This document shows, piece by piece, positions 18,363 through 26,051 of a stretch of DNA of 64,000 nucleotides (position 1 is the first letter of the stretch; every line of letters begins with the position of its first letter). Source of the DNA: Pedobacter sp. ISL-64 (lineage in GTDB: Bacteria > Bacteroidota > Bacteroidia > Sphingobacteriales > Sphingobacteriaceae); the NCBI RefSeq assembly GCF_018613605.1, contig NZ_JAGGPU010000001.1, positions 310,001 to 374,000 of the forward strand, given 5' to 3'. A program made the position numbers and the translations under genes. The notes under the pieces were generated by a model, which saw only the letters and a list, made by a program, of their open reading frames with translations, ran no database searches and was not told the DNA's origin.

Positions 18363-18487
18363 CTTTGGTACAACTTTAAATTATTGATATTCAGTTTGTT
18401 GATATTCGTTTCCTATTGTTTTGAGATTGACTTAAGTGTGGGTGGTAATTGGCTTAAATTTCATAATTTTGATATAGAAACATTACC

Positions 18488-20191
18488 ATGTCGATACTTA
18501 TTCGTCCTAATTTTTATGTTTTTATTATACTAATACTTCTTAGCGAACCTCTTTTTGCACAAAAGAAGGTGTATAGTGATTTTTATTTGATAAAAAGGGA
18601 ATATGAAGACCGGGCAAATAATGATTCGAGTGCGCTGCCCTTAATAGGAAAGTATATCGCCAAGGCTAAAAGAGAAAAGAAATATCCCAGGTTAGTTGAG
18701 GGATATCTGGATGGAATTCAATATTCACCTCATTCAAGCGATAAACTAAAATATGCCGACAGCGCAATCTGGGCATCAAATTTAACAAAGAACGATAGTA
18801 TAAGGAGTAGAGCTTACCTGCACAAGGGAATCGTTTATTATTTTAATTTTAAAAAATATAAACTGGCATTGGGTGAATATATGTTAGCTTATGAGTATTC
18901 AAAAAAAACTAATGATCAGTACCATAAAAACAGGCTGGCTTATTTAATTGGCGTAGTTAAAAGCTACATTGGCCATTATGATGAAGCCCTAGATTTATTT
19001 AAGCAAACGAAAATTTTTTTTGAAACAGAATCCAAAAAGAATATAAATCGCAACCTAATTTATGGAAATGTAAAAGGCTATTATAATAGTCTGCATCAAA
19101 TGGCTGTTTGTTATCGTTATCTTGGTTATTCTAAATCAGCAGATTCTTTGGTAAATATTGGAGTTTCACTTACCACCGGAAATGATGACTATAAACAGGA
19201 ATACGGTTATTTCCTGAAGGAAAGGGGGATTAGCCAGTTTAGGGAAAAAGATTATCGAAATGCCATAAAATCTTTAAATGTCTCACTGATCTCAATTGCC
19301 AATGTTGACGATTTTGCTTGGGCGACAGTATGTTATTCCTATATAGGAAAATCATATAAGGCACTTAGGGATCTGCATAATACAAAAATATATTTTCAGA
19401 AAGTAGATTCTGTATTTCAGAAACACAATTTTATACTTCCAGAACTCAGGAATAATTATGAGGAATTGATTGCTGAATATAAAAAGGAAAAGAGTCCACA
19501 AAAAGCGCTGTACTATACTACTCAACTGATAAAAGCTGACAGTATTATTGCACAAGATTTTGCCTACCTGTCGTCTAAAATTCACCGTGAATATGATATA
19601 CGGGACTTGCGGGAGGAAAAATTGAGACTGGAGCAAAATTCCGCCAAAAGTGCGTGGGTCATTCGGGCTTTGGGGATTATCGCTATGGTGCTTATTATCA
19701 CTTTCTTTTTCAGATATAGGGCTGAGAAGCGGTTGCGGGAGAAATATAGGGTTGTGGAACAAAAAATTCTCAACGGATATCTTATTCCTGCACCAGCTGA
19801 ATCTTCCAAAAAATCGGATATCGAACAAAAAATAGTAGATGATCTTCTCCTTAAATTAGAGGATTTTGAAAACAATATGGGATTTTTGGAAAGCGGAATT
19901 AATTTAACTGAATTAGCTGCCAAATTTGATACAAATCATACGTATTTATCGCAGGTAATTAACGAGTATAAAGGCGATAATTTTAAAAGGTATCTGAGCG
20001 CGTTACGTATAGCCTTTATTACAAAGAAACTTTATCAGGAAGAAAAATTACTTTCTTATAAAATCGAAACATTGGCAAGAGAGTGTGGAATTGCTTCCAG
20101 AAGTAATTTTTCAGATTTATTTCAGGAGTTCAATGGCATGAGACCAAAAGATTTCATAAAAAAGCGAAGGGAAGATATAGAGGACAGTTAA
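18488..20191 (+). CDS. membrane-bound TPR sensor with cytoplasmic AraC-type DNA-binding domain
   Basis: A 567-aa regulator. A signal/anchor segment at the N-terminus (about 5-24) is followed by a periplasmic tetratricopeptide-repeat array (about 70-360, for example ALGEYMLAYEYSKKTNDQYHKNRLAYLIG). A membrane helix lies at about 391-408, then a short linker and a C-terminal AraC/XylS helix-turn-helix (about 460-560, LTELAAKFDTNHTYLSQVINEYKGDNFKRYLSALRI in family form and CGIASRSNFSDLFQEFNGMRPKDF). This layout is a common one-piece sensor-regulator of Bacteroidota. It faces the lipoprotein/MauE/DUF6520 trio across a palindrome and may control it. Ligand unknown. Confidence 0.85.
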   Translation: MSILIRPNFYVFIILILLSEPLFAQKKVYSDFYLIKREYEDRANNDSSALPLIGKYIAKAKREKKYPRLVEGYLDGIQYSPHSSDKLKYADSAIWASNLTKNDSIRSRAYLHKGIVYYFNFKKYKLALGEYMLAYEYSKKTNDQYHKNRLAYLIGVVKSYIGHYDEALDLFKQTKIFFETESKKNINRNLIYGNVKGYYNSLHQMAVCYRYLGYSKSADSLVNIGVSLTTGNDDYKQEYGYFLKERGISQFREKDYRNAIKSLNVSLISIANVDDFAWATVCYSYIGKSYKALRDLHNTKIYFQKVDSVFQKHNFILPELRNNYEELIAEYKKEKSPQKALYYTTQLIKADSIIAQDFAYLSSKIHREYDIRDLREEKLRLEQNSAKSAWVIRALGIIAMVLIITFFFRYRAEKRLREKYRVVEQKILNGYLIPAPAESSKKSDIEQKIVDDLLLKLEDFENNMGFLESGINLTELAAKFDTNHTYLSQVINEYKGDNFKRYLSALRIAFITKKLYQEEKLLSYKIETLARECGIASRSNFSDLFQEFNGMRPKDFIKKRREDIEDS

Positions 20192-20533
20192 GATATACAG
20201 GCTTAATAAAATGCGTTTTTAAATAATACGCTTCGGTTTACACTAGGTTATTCCATTCCAAATTAGCGTAAGCTGCCGGCTAATAACAGATAATTGTTCC
20301 TTTATATTTAAAATCTTTTTTAAGAATTTAAAAGACCCAAGATTAATACAATTTTTAATGGTAACCTTATAAAGATCGCAAACGAACGATATTGTCTATA
20401 GATAGATTTCAACCAGGCGGACAGAATTTTATCTATGATAAAATATACATAATTTGTTGCATTTCTCCCTGAAGGTAATTTAAGATTGTTATTTCATGGT
20501 TCTTTAAAAATATTTCATTATCAAACATTAATT

Positions 20534-20690
20534 GGGATATAAGTAATATCCCGAAAAAAACCGCAACGGCATTCGGTTATTTTCAGGGCGGAGTGAGATG
20601 ATGACCGAATGTTGTTGCACCGATTTTCCGCGCAAAGACGTCCACGAACCGTGTGAGTGGTTGTCTTTGCGCCGCCCGATATTTTCGGGC
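20534..20690. repeat. block of four consecutive inverted repeats
   Basis: In the 508-bp spacer 20192-20699 the first 340 bp show nothing, then four stems follow in 157 bp. A is GGGATAT/ATATCCC (20534-20552). B is GCAACGGCATTCGGT with ACCGAATGTTGTTGC (20563-20618, 13 of 15 paired). C is GCGCAAAGAC with GTCTTTGCGC (20630-20672), with CCAC/GTGG inside. D is GCCCGA with TCGGGC (20674-20690). The block sits 10 bp past the thiF stop and is more GC-rich than its surroundings. Candidates are an oriT-like site, an element end or a structured RNA. Confidence 0.6.
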
Positions 20691-20699
20691 ATTGCGTAT

Positions 20700-21020
20700 T
20701 TATACTTTTATAGGTTGAGATCGAAAATCCTTTAGATTAAGAAAAAATCCTCTGTTTTCGGTCATTCCATTGCGGAACAAGTTCCATAAAAGAGAACAAC
20801 CCATTTGAGCCAATGCAGAATTGATGAACAAATCCTGTTTTTGCAATGCTTCAGCTAAAGAACAGCTTGGCGTGTCGTCTTCTGATTCAGATTGTTTTAA
20901 GAGTTCTCCAAATTCCTCGGTAACAAAAGGCAGTTTGGCAACTGTTTCATATTTATTGGAATTGGGTTGCTTAATTTCTCCAATTGTTTGCAGGATAACC
21001 TGTCCTGTAAACTTTGCGTT
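20700..21020 (-). CDS. PRTRC-system ThiF-family protein, 3' exon (C-terminal part)
   Basis: 106 codons plus stop, in phase with the 5' exon at 23425-23910. It starts NAKFTGQVILQTIGEIKQ, which continues family sequence directly after the YWMDFG that ends exon 1. The rest (VTEEFGELLKQSESEDDTPSCSLAEALQKQDLFINSALAQM, with the Cys characteristic of the family, to FFLNLKDFRSQP) is the expected C-terminus. Splicing would give a 268-aa protein. It is the last gene of the PRTRC operon. The open frame extends upstream to 21311 only because it runs into intron sequence; those residues are not protein. Confidence 0.88.
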   Translation of the reverse strand, partial: NAKFTGQVILQTIGEIKQPNSNKYETVAKLPFVTEEFGELLKQSESEDDTPSCSLAEALQKQDLFINSALAQMGCSLLWNLFRNGMTENRGFFLNLKDFRSQPIKV

Positions 21021-21061
21021 GTCGGGTAGGTCAGGATTATTACTAATCCCTTCCCCCCTCA

Positions 21062-21095
21062 GAACCGTACGTGCGACTTTCACCGCATACGGCTC
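21062..21095 (-). ncRNA. group II intron domain V (catalytic hairpin)
   Basis: A 34-nt hairpin on the minus strand: GAGCCGTATGCGGTGAAAG pairs with GTCGCACGTACGGTTC-type sequence around a GAAA tetraloop. This is the classical bacterial domain V with the AGC catalytic triad. It proves the RNA component and the orientation of the intron. Confidence 0.93.
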
Positions 21096-21114
21096 AAGCA
21101 AATCATAAAGCAAC

Positions 21115-22803
21115 TCAGTATAATAACTCATTGTTCCTATTTTTAGATGAATGCACTTGCTGATGACAATAAAGATGCAGGATTCTACGGTTCTTCCATA
21201 AATTACGGTCAGGATTATTCCTATCCATAATGAGATGATGGTCATGGATTTCCTCACCATTAGAAATGGATTGTTTGCATACAGGGCATATATATCCCTG
21301 TGAAGCGGCAATAATCCGTAGATGCTTTGCTAATGAAGAAGCCTTTTTAGCCTCTCTTTTTAGCCAATAACCATTCAGAGAAGGGTCATCCATGGAAGCT
21401 TTTCCCTTGACCATCACATGACGTTTTATGTTGACCCATGTGAACTTACAAAGATGAAATTTTGTTTCTTCATCACCGAAGACCCAATTATCTTTTCTTT
21501 GTTTGTTCCATTGTCTCCAATATTTCTGTGTGATGTATTTCCATGACCTGCCTGGGTGCTGTCTTTTTGCCCACCTGACGGCTCTTAGAAACATAAACAT
21601 ATCAAGGTGTTTAAACGCATCAACGGAGTTACCAATCCTGTAATAGTTTGCCCATCCCCGTACAATAGGGTTAAGCCTGTGGATTACAGCGGTTGCATTC
21701 GCACCTCTTAATGACATCCATTCCGTTTTTAAACGGTCTTTGAATGACTGTACAGACTTTTTACTCGGTTTGATTAAGAGCTTATAGCCAGTTGGGGTTG
21801 ATGGTCTGTTGTATAATCGGACATTAAAACCGAGAAAGTCAAATCCTTCTGAAAGATGGACGATTTTGGTCTTTTCTTCCGACAATGCCAAACCACGTTC
21901 TGCTAACCATGTATGTAATTCACAGATTGATTTCTCTGCATCTTCTTTGGTCTCGCAAAAGACCACAAAGTCATCGGCATATCTTACAACTCCTCTCGTT
22001 CCTACAACGACACCCGAACTGTTTGCCCGTTTGATTTTCAAAGCATCTTCCATACCATGAAGTGCTATGTTTGCTAACAAGGGACTGATTATTCCCCCTT
22101 GTGGAGTGCCTGCTTCCGTATCATGGAATACGTTTTTATCAACGTAGCCTGATTTCAACCATTTCTTTATGAGTTGACGTGCAGGAAAATTTCCGATAGC
22201 ATTCAATAGAAATTCGTGGTCAATATTGTCAAATGCTCCTTTGATATCGGCATCGACTACCCATTTCTTTTTCTTGTTGGGACGTGAGAAGCCGTAGATT
22301 GCCATTATTGCATCATGACATCCTCGTCCCGGTCTGAAACCGTAGCTTATACCTTCAAACTTTGCTTCCCATTCGGGTTCCAATGCATTCTTAACCCTTG
22401 CCTGATGCACACGGTCAAGAACGGTAGGGATTCCAAGAGGTCTTTGTTTGCCGTTCGATTTCGGTATATACACCCTTCGGGCGGGTTGGGTTTTCCAAGG
22501 TTGGAATTGTTGGATTTCATCCACAAGGATGCTCCTTGCTTCTGGCGTCTTCACAATCACCTTATCCACCCCGTGAGTATATTTACCTGCATTCACCTGT
22601 GTTACTCTTCTTACGCTAACAAGCGTATTGGAGTAATTTCGTAACATAAGTTTTTGTAACTGGCGAACTTTAATATAGTCGCCAGCCTGAGTTGCCTTGA
22701 AGATACGCTGCCTCAGGTTTCTTACCACACGATTTGCTTGATTCCAGTCAATGGAATTCCAGTCCGTATGGCTCATTGTTCCGTTTGCTAAGTTGTCTTG
22801 CAT
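21115..22803 (-). CDS. ltrA: group II intron-encoded reverse transcriptase/maturase with HNH endonuclease
   Basis: A 562-aa LtrA-type protein. The N-terminal RT0/RT1 region covers about 1-110. RT2-RT7 follow with PKSNGKQRPLGIPTVLDR (about 114-131), YGFRPGRGCHDA (154-165), AGTPQGGIISPLLANI (231-246) and the catalytic YADD at 275-278. The maturase domain X spans about 360-440 (RGWANYYRIGNSVDAFKHLD). A zinc-type HNH endonuclease lies at 506-551 (CPVCKQS, DHHLIMDRNNPDRNLWKNR, LYCHQQVH). All catalytic residues are present, so it should support splicing and retrohoming by target-primed reverse transcription. It lies wholly inside intron domain IV. Confidence 0.95.
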   Translation of the reverse strand: MQDNLANGTMSHTDWNSIDWNQANRVVRNLRQRIFKATQAGDYIKVRQLQKLMLRNYSNTLVSVRRVTQVNAGKYTHGVDKVIVKTPEARSILVDEIQQFQPWKTQPARRVYIPKSNGKQRPLGIPTVLDRVHQARVKNALEPEWEAKFEGISYGFRPGRGCHDAIMAIYGFSRPNKKKKWVVDADIKGAFDNIDHEFLLNAIGNFPARQLIKKWLKSGYVDKNVFHDTEAGTPQGGIISPLLANIALHGMEDALKIKRANSSGVVVGTRGVVRYADDFVVFCETKEDAEKSICELHTWLAERGLALSEEKTKIVHLSEGFDFLGFNVRLYNRPSTPTGYKLLIKPSKKSVQSFKDRLKTEWMSLRGANATAVIHRLNPIVRGWANYYRIGNSVDAFKHLDMFMFLRAVRWAKRQHPGRSWKYITQKYWRQWNKQRKDNWVFGDEETKFHLCKFTWVNIKRHVMVKGKASMDDPSLNGYWLKREAKKASSLAKHLRIIAASQGYICPVCKQSISNGEEIHDHHLIMDRNNPDRNLWKNRRILHLYCHQQVHSSKNRNNELLY

Positions 22804-23424
22804 CTAACTTTCCTTTGATTAAAAAACTATTACATTGTTCTTCAAGAGATTCACCAATCTCACGTCTGCACCCTTTCAGGTCGGGTATTTCTGTCTTTTG
22901 ACAGCCCTATCCGTCAGGTTATGTATTCCCTTTGCCTTTCGGCTGACGGCATTCGCTTCTTGAGATTTCCTGTCCCCGCTGAAGATTTCAGCATTCCTTA
23001 CGGTTTGCCTACCCAATTGTTTGGGACTTCATCGGGATTCCACGTTCCGCATTCATAAGATACGACTGGGTGTGGGTGCCTCCTATACCCCGGGGTCTTG
23101 GTGTCCTAATATGAAAGTATGGCATCTCCCATATCTTTAAATGCTTCTTCGGAACAAAACATTTCTATGACCCAATACATCGTAATTTCCATCCACCGAT
23201 GTTGGCTAGTGACGGAGCTTATGGAGATTCACTTGCGTTCACCCGTCCAGTCTTTCCCTTGCCCGATTGCCTCTGATGGTTAGAGTCTTTCTTAGGCTTT
23301 CATCCCAGCTTCGCAAAGGTCAATTGCTCAACCCCCACGTAGGAAGTGGGAACCAGTCTTGGACACTGACTGGGAAGGACTTCTTACAGCCCTTCACTTA
23401 TTAAATGCGACTTTCGTGTCGCAC

Positions 23425-23910
23425 CCCAAAATCCATCCAATATTTTGGGGTGTTGCGGTAAGCCAAACGGTTGTTAACCTCTTTCAAAATTTCTGCAATT
23501 TCAAAACGTGCACTTACACTGTCTACGCAGGAAATGTAAATATTTGCCTGTGCATTTTCGGGTTGTTTTCCTAAAGCATTTTTTTGAAATTTAATGCTTT
23601 CCGCTTTCCAGTTTGTGCCAGACCACCTGTTTGCACGGTTGATTAGCGCAACGGATTTAAATAAACCTTCTTCACTCTGCGCAAATCGTTGTCTTCCCAA
23701 ATTGGCATCGGTGATAATATCATCGTCCCACAACCTGACAAATAGCCCGGCATGTCCCAATTCAATTAAACTGTGGTTCATTTCAAGCAGGGCGGTTAAT
23801 ACCTTTGAACCAGTTCCACCTGCTCCGATTAAATTGATTTCAATTGGATTAGTCGGATTAAGCAGGTAGTTATCTGTAAAGTGGACTCTTGTTTTTTTGG
23901 GCGTTATCAT
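23425..23910 (-). CDS. PRTRC-system ThiF-family protein, 5' exon (N-terminal part)
   Basis: 162 codons of a ThiF/E1-like adenylate-forming protein. The nucleotide-binding glycine loop IGAGGTGSKVLTALL is at about 29-43. DDDIITDANLGRQRFAQSEEG follows, with the Asp and Arg expected for ATP-alpha-phosphate activation, then ISCVDSVSARFEI. The exon ends YWMDFG at the intron boundary; without splicing the ribosome would add seven residues and stop at 23401. ATG 23910 overlaps the stop of PRTRC B by 4 bp (ATGA). PRTRC proteins (ParB-related, ThiF-related cassette) are known from conjugative elements, but their joint function is unsolved. Confidence 0.9.
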
Positions 23911-24632
23911 CGCAGTAGGTTTTTTAAAGTTTGGTTTGCTTTTACTAATACATCTTTTGGGAAATGCTTATCGGTGTTGATTAACTTTTTCCAAATACTT
24001 ACAGGGTTTCCTTTTATTGGATTATGGCTCTGCATGAGGTGGCTGAAATAAGAGTTGAAAAAATAGTTTTCCCAAGCGGTGGTAAATTCTTCTAGTGATG
24101 CGGTTTTCTTAATCCTGACATCTACGGTACCCATGCACACAGCACCGTCAGAATGCACATTGAAAAATGGCGCATGATAAAGCGGTGTTTTTTCTGTAGG
24201 TCTGCTACCTGTTTTAAGGGCATACACCGAAATTTTGTTTCGGTTAGCTACCCAAAGCATAGGCGGTACGTTAGCTTTTCCGTTTGGAATATCTAAATTT
24301 TCTACAAAAAACATATCCCTGGACTGTGCTTTGCTGAACCATATTACAATACCATTATGTACAGGGTCAATCTGTAAAATATGACTGCCAATAATACCAT
24401 TTGATTTTAAAAAGGGCTTTTTATCTCCGCTTTCTATTGTAAGCGATTTGGCTAAAACATTTGCTTCCCTGACAGTTAAGGGGTGGGCATTAATTAAATT
24501 ACCGTCTTTGTCCATATCGAATGATTCTACGTAGCAATCGGGATGCGTTGTTAATGTTTGATAGAAAATCAATGCCGATTTAGGATGATATAATGTTCCG
24601 AAATTTTCTGTAAGGTCAGTTAAAGTGTTCAT
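23907..24632 (-). CDS. PRTRC system protein B
   Basis: A 241-aa protein with the recognisable PRTRC-B layout: LYHPKSALIFYQ near the N-terminus, a central block with IVIWFSKAQSRDMFFVENLDIPNGKANVPPMLWVANRNKISVYAL in family form, then PLYHAPFFNVHSDGAVCMGTVDVRI, and a C-terminal AWENYFFNSYFSHL. It overlaps its neighbours by 4 bp on both sides (ATGA), so the three downstream PRTRC genes are probably translated together. Biochemical role unknown; the family belongs to cassettes of mobile elements with a ubiquitin-activation-like ThiF partner. Confidence 0.88.
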   Translation of the reverse strand: MNTLTDLTENFGTLYHPKSALIFYQTLTTHPDCYVESFDMDKDGNLINAHPLTVREANVLAKSLTIESGDKKPFLKSNGIIGSHILQIDPVHNGIVIWFSKAQSRDMFFVENLDIPNGKANVPPMLWVANRNKISVYALKTGSRPTEKTPLYHAPFFNVHSDGAVCMGTVDVRIKKTASLEEFTTAWENYFFNSYFSHLMQSHNPIKGNPVSIWKKLINTDKHFPKDVLVKANQTLKNLLR

Positions 24633-25591
24633 TTTTTTTGTTTTTTATAGGTGTTTAAGAGATAAATCAATTCATCTAATAAATCAAACAGCCGATTTTC
24701 AAAATTCAGATTTTTGTCTGTCAACGGACTTCCGTCAAAACGTTTGAAAATTGTGGGTTGATCAAGTTCGCTGTATTCGTTAAATTCATTATTGATACAT
24801 TCAGAAATGCTTTCAGAGAGCCAACCGCTACTATCTGCCCAAAAGGAAATGTATTTTTCCATAGGTACACACTCTTGCTCGTCATAGTCCTCATCTTCGG
24901 CATTCATTTGTTTTGCATTTCTAAAAATGCTTTCGGCAGGATATAGCGTATAAAGTGAAAAGGCTTCTTTTGCCATTTTCAGACATTCAGTATCAAATTC
25001 GTCACTCTCTTTGAGATGATTTAAGCGGTGTTCAAACACCGCTAAATTTTTGCGGTTAAACATTTTTTGTTCCATTTGCTCACCTATCCATTCTGCCTGT
25101 TTAAGTTCATCTTTATAATTTGGGTGATCTATCTCCTCCTCATCCTGTTCAAGCCAATCACCCATCATTTCGTACTGCCAAAATAAATAACTGCCTTCCT
25201 GACGGTAGTAGGGGATATCTGCTACATGATATAAATAACTGCAAACGGACAGTAGTAAAAGAGCGGTTTTCCTTCTTCTTTTATCTTTAAGCATTGCAAA
25301 GAGTGGAAGTGCGGGGATATAGTACAGGGTTAATCCCGTGTTGCAACACTCCTGCGTCATCAGAAAAGTTTTGTTCTTTTCCTGAGCCAACTGCAAGTTT
25401 TCAAGATTATAAACGTTATTTTGTAGCTTGGTTTTAGCATCCCATATGGAAAGTGCTATATTATAAGGGTTGGAAAATTGCCCTGTTTCGAGCAGTTCAA
25501 TCCCGTAGTGCTTTGCAAGTCTGGAAAGGGAAATATAAAATTCCCTTTCCAGTTTACTTGTTTGCTGATGAGTTTGGAGAGATTGTTCCAT
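24629..25591 (-). CDS. conserved PRTRC-cassette protein, unknown function
   Basis: A 320-aa helical, acidic protein (for example DEEEIDHPNYKDELKQAEWIGEQMEQKMF and NAEDEDYDEQECVP). ATG 25591 (MEQSLQTHQQTSKLEREFYIS) is chosen because the upstream part of the open frame, back to 25801, overlaps a convincing small gene in another frame and reads as non-protein sequence. No catalytic motif or membrane segment is obvious. It sits between PRTRC C and PRTRC B, as a protein of this size does in other Bacteroidota cassettes, and overlaps PRTRC B by 4 bp. Confidence 0.75.
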   Translation of the reverse strand: MEQSLQTHQQTSKLEREFYISLSRLAKHYGIELLETGQFSNPYNIALSIWDAKTKLQNNVYNLENLQLAQEKNKTFLMTQECCNTGLTLYYIPALPLFAMLKDKRRRKTALLLLSVCSYLYHVADIPYYRQEGSYLFWQYEMMGDWLEQDEEEIDHPNYKDELKQAEWIGEQMEQKMFNRKNLAVFEHRLNHLKESDEFDTECLKMAKEAFSLYTLYPAESIFRNAKQMNAEDEDYDEQECVPMEKYISFWADSSGWLSESISECINNEFNEYSELDQPTIFKRFDGSPLTDKNLNFENRLFDLLDELIYLLNTYKKQKK

Positions 25592-25617
25592 TTTTAATTT
25601 TGGCAGAAATGAAGTCT

Positions 25618-25794
25618 TTAGAAAACCATTGGAAGCATGGCTATCGGTACGGATTGCCTTTTGTCTTTCCTGATTTCCTGCGCATCTTTTGTGCGCCCCA
25701 TCCAATGTGCAAATTCCTGAAGCTGTCGGTTCAACTGTCGCCCCTTTTTTTCTTCGGGTGTTTTTACTGTTCCCGATACGATATGTTGTTGCAT
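25618..25794 (-). CDS. 58-aa basic protein in the PRTRC cassette
   Basis: A short frame starting MQQHIVSGTVKTPEEKKGRQ and containing LQEFAHWMGRTKDAQEIRKD and VPIAMLPMVF. It is highly charged and basic with plausible helices. It fills the gap between PRTRC C (stop 25817) and the 320-aa protein (start 25591) with short spacers, on the same strand. The competing longer frame through the same DNA has poor protein character. No family recognised. Coding is judged from composition and position only. Confidence 0.6.
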   Translation of the reverse strand: MQQHIVSGTVKTPEEKKGRQLNRQLQEFAHWMGRTKDAQEIRKDKRQSVPIAMLPMVF

Positions 25795-25816
25795 GATTCA
25801 TTTTTTTGATTTTTAG

Positions 25817-26035
25817 TTATCCTTTTGTTCCCATCACACTCTCAAAACTGTACTGCACGGTATCATCCTTAATCTGTGGGGCTGATATTTTGGCGGTGGT
25901 TAGAATAGGGTAGTTATTGGAGTAGAAGTTTAAAACACTTTCAACACTCCATTTTGGCTCGGGATCGGTCAATTTGATTTCCTGACCTTTATCTTTGAGT
26001 ATAAATACTCGCTCTAATTGAGTTGCTAGTAACAT
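25817..26035 (-). CDS. PRTRC system protein C
   Basis: A 72-aa protein. The start at 26035 (MLLATQLERVFILKDKGQEIKL) gives the expected family N-terminus; the open frame extends upstream but overlaps PRTRC E. The remainder (LTDPEPKWSVESVLNFYSN, PILTTAKISAPQIKDDTVQYSF) is typical of PRTRC C: a small beta-rich protein always found with PRTRC E and ThiF. Function unknown. It begins 16 bp after the PRTRC E stop codon, so the two are surely co-transcribed. Confidence 0.85.
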   Translation of the reverse strand: MLLATQLERVFILKDKGQEIKLTDPEPKWSVESVLNFYSNNYPILTTAKISAPQIKDDTVQYSFESVMGTKG

Positions 26036-26051
26036 AATTTTTAATTTTTTG

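Larger units (their letters stand above)
21021..23424 (-). mobile_element. group II intron (2404 nt) inserted in PRTRC thiF
   Basis: On the minus strand the element begins GTGCGACACGAAAG, matching the GUGYG 5' consensus, directly after codon 162 of thiF. It ends ...CTACCCGAC before codon AAC, so insertion is at phase 0. A domain V hairpin lies 39-74 nt from the 3' end and a domain VI-like stem with an unpaired A follows. An intact reverse transcriptase/maturase lies in domain IV. Removing it restores an uninterrupted ThiF protein, which fixes both boundaries to the base and suggests a splicing-competent, fairly recent insertion. Confidence 0.92.

Noticed and set aside
21021..21311. A 203-aa gene covering the thiF 3' exon
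   Set aside because: Its first 97 codons are intron domains IV-VI; only the part after 21020 is exon.
25592..25801. Extension of the 320-aa PRTRC-cassette protein to 390 aa
   Set aside because: The extra residues have no protein character and overlap a better 58-aa frame.
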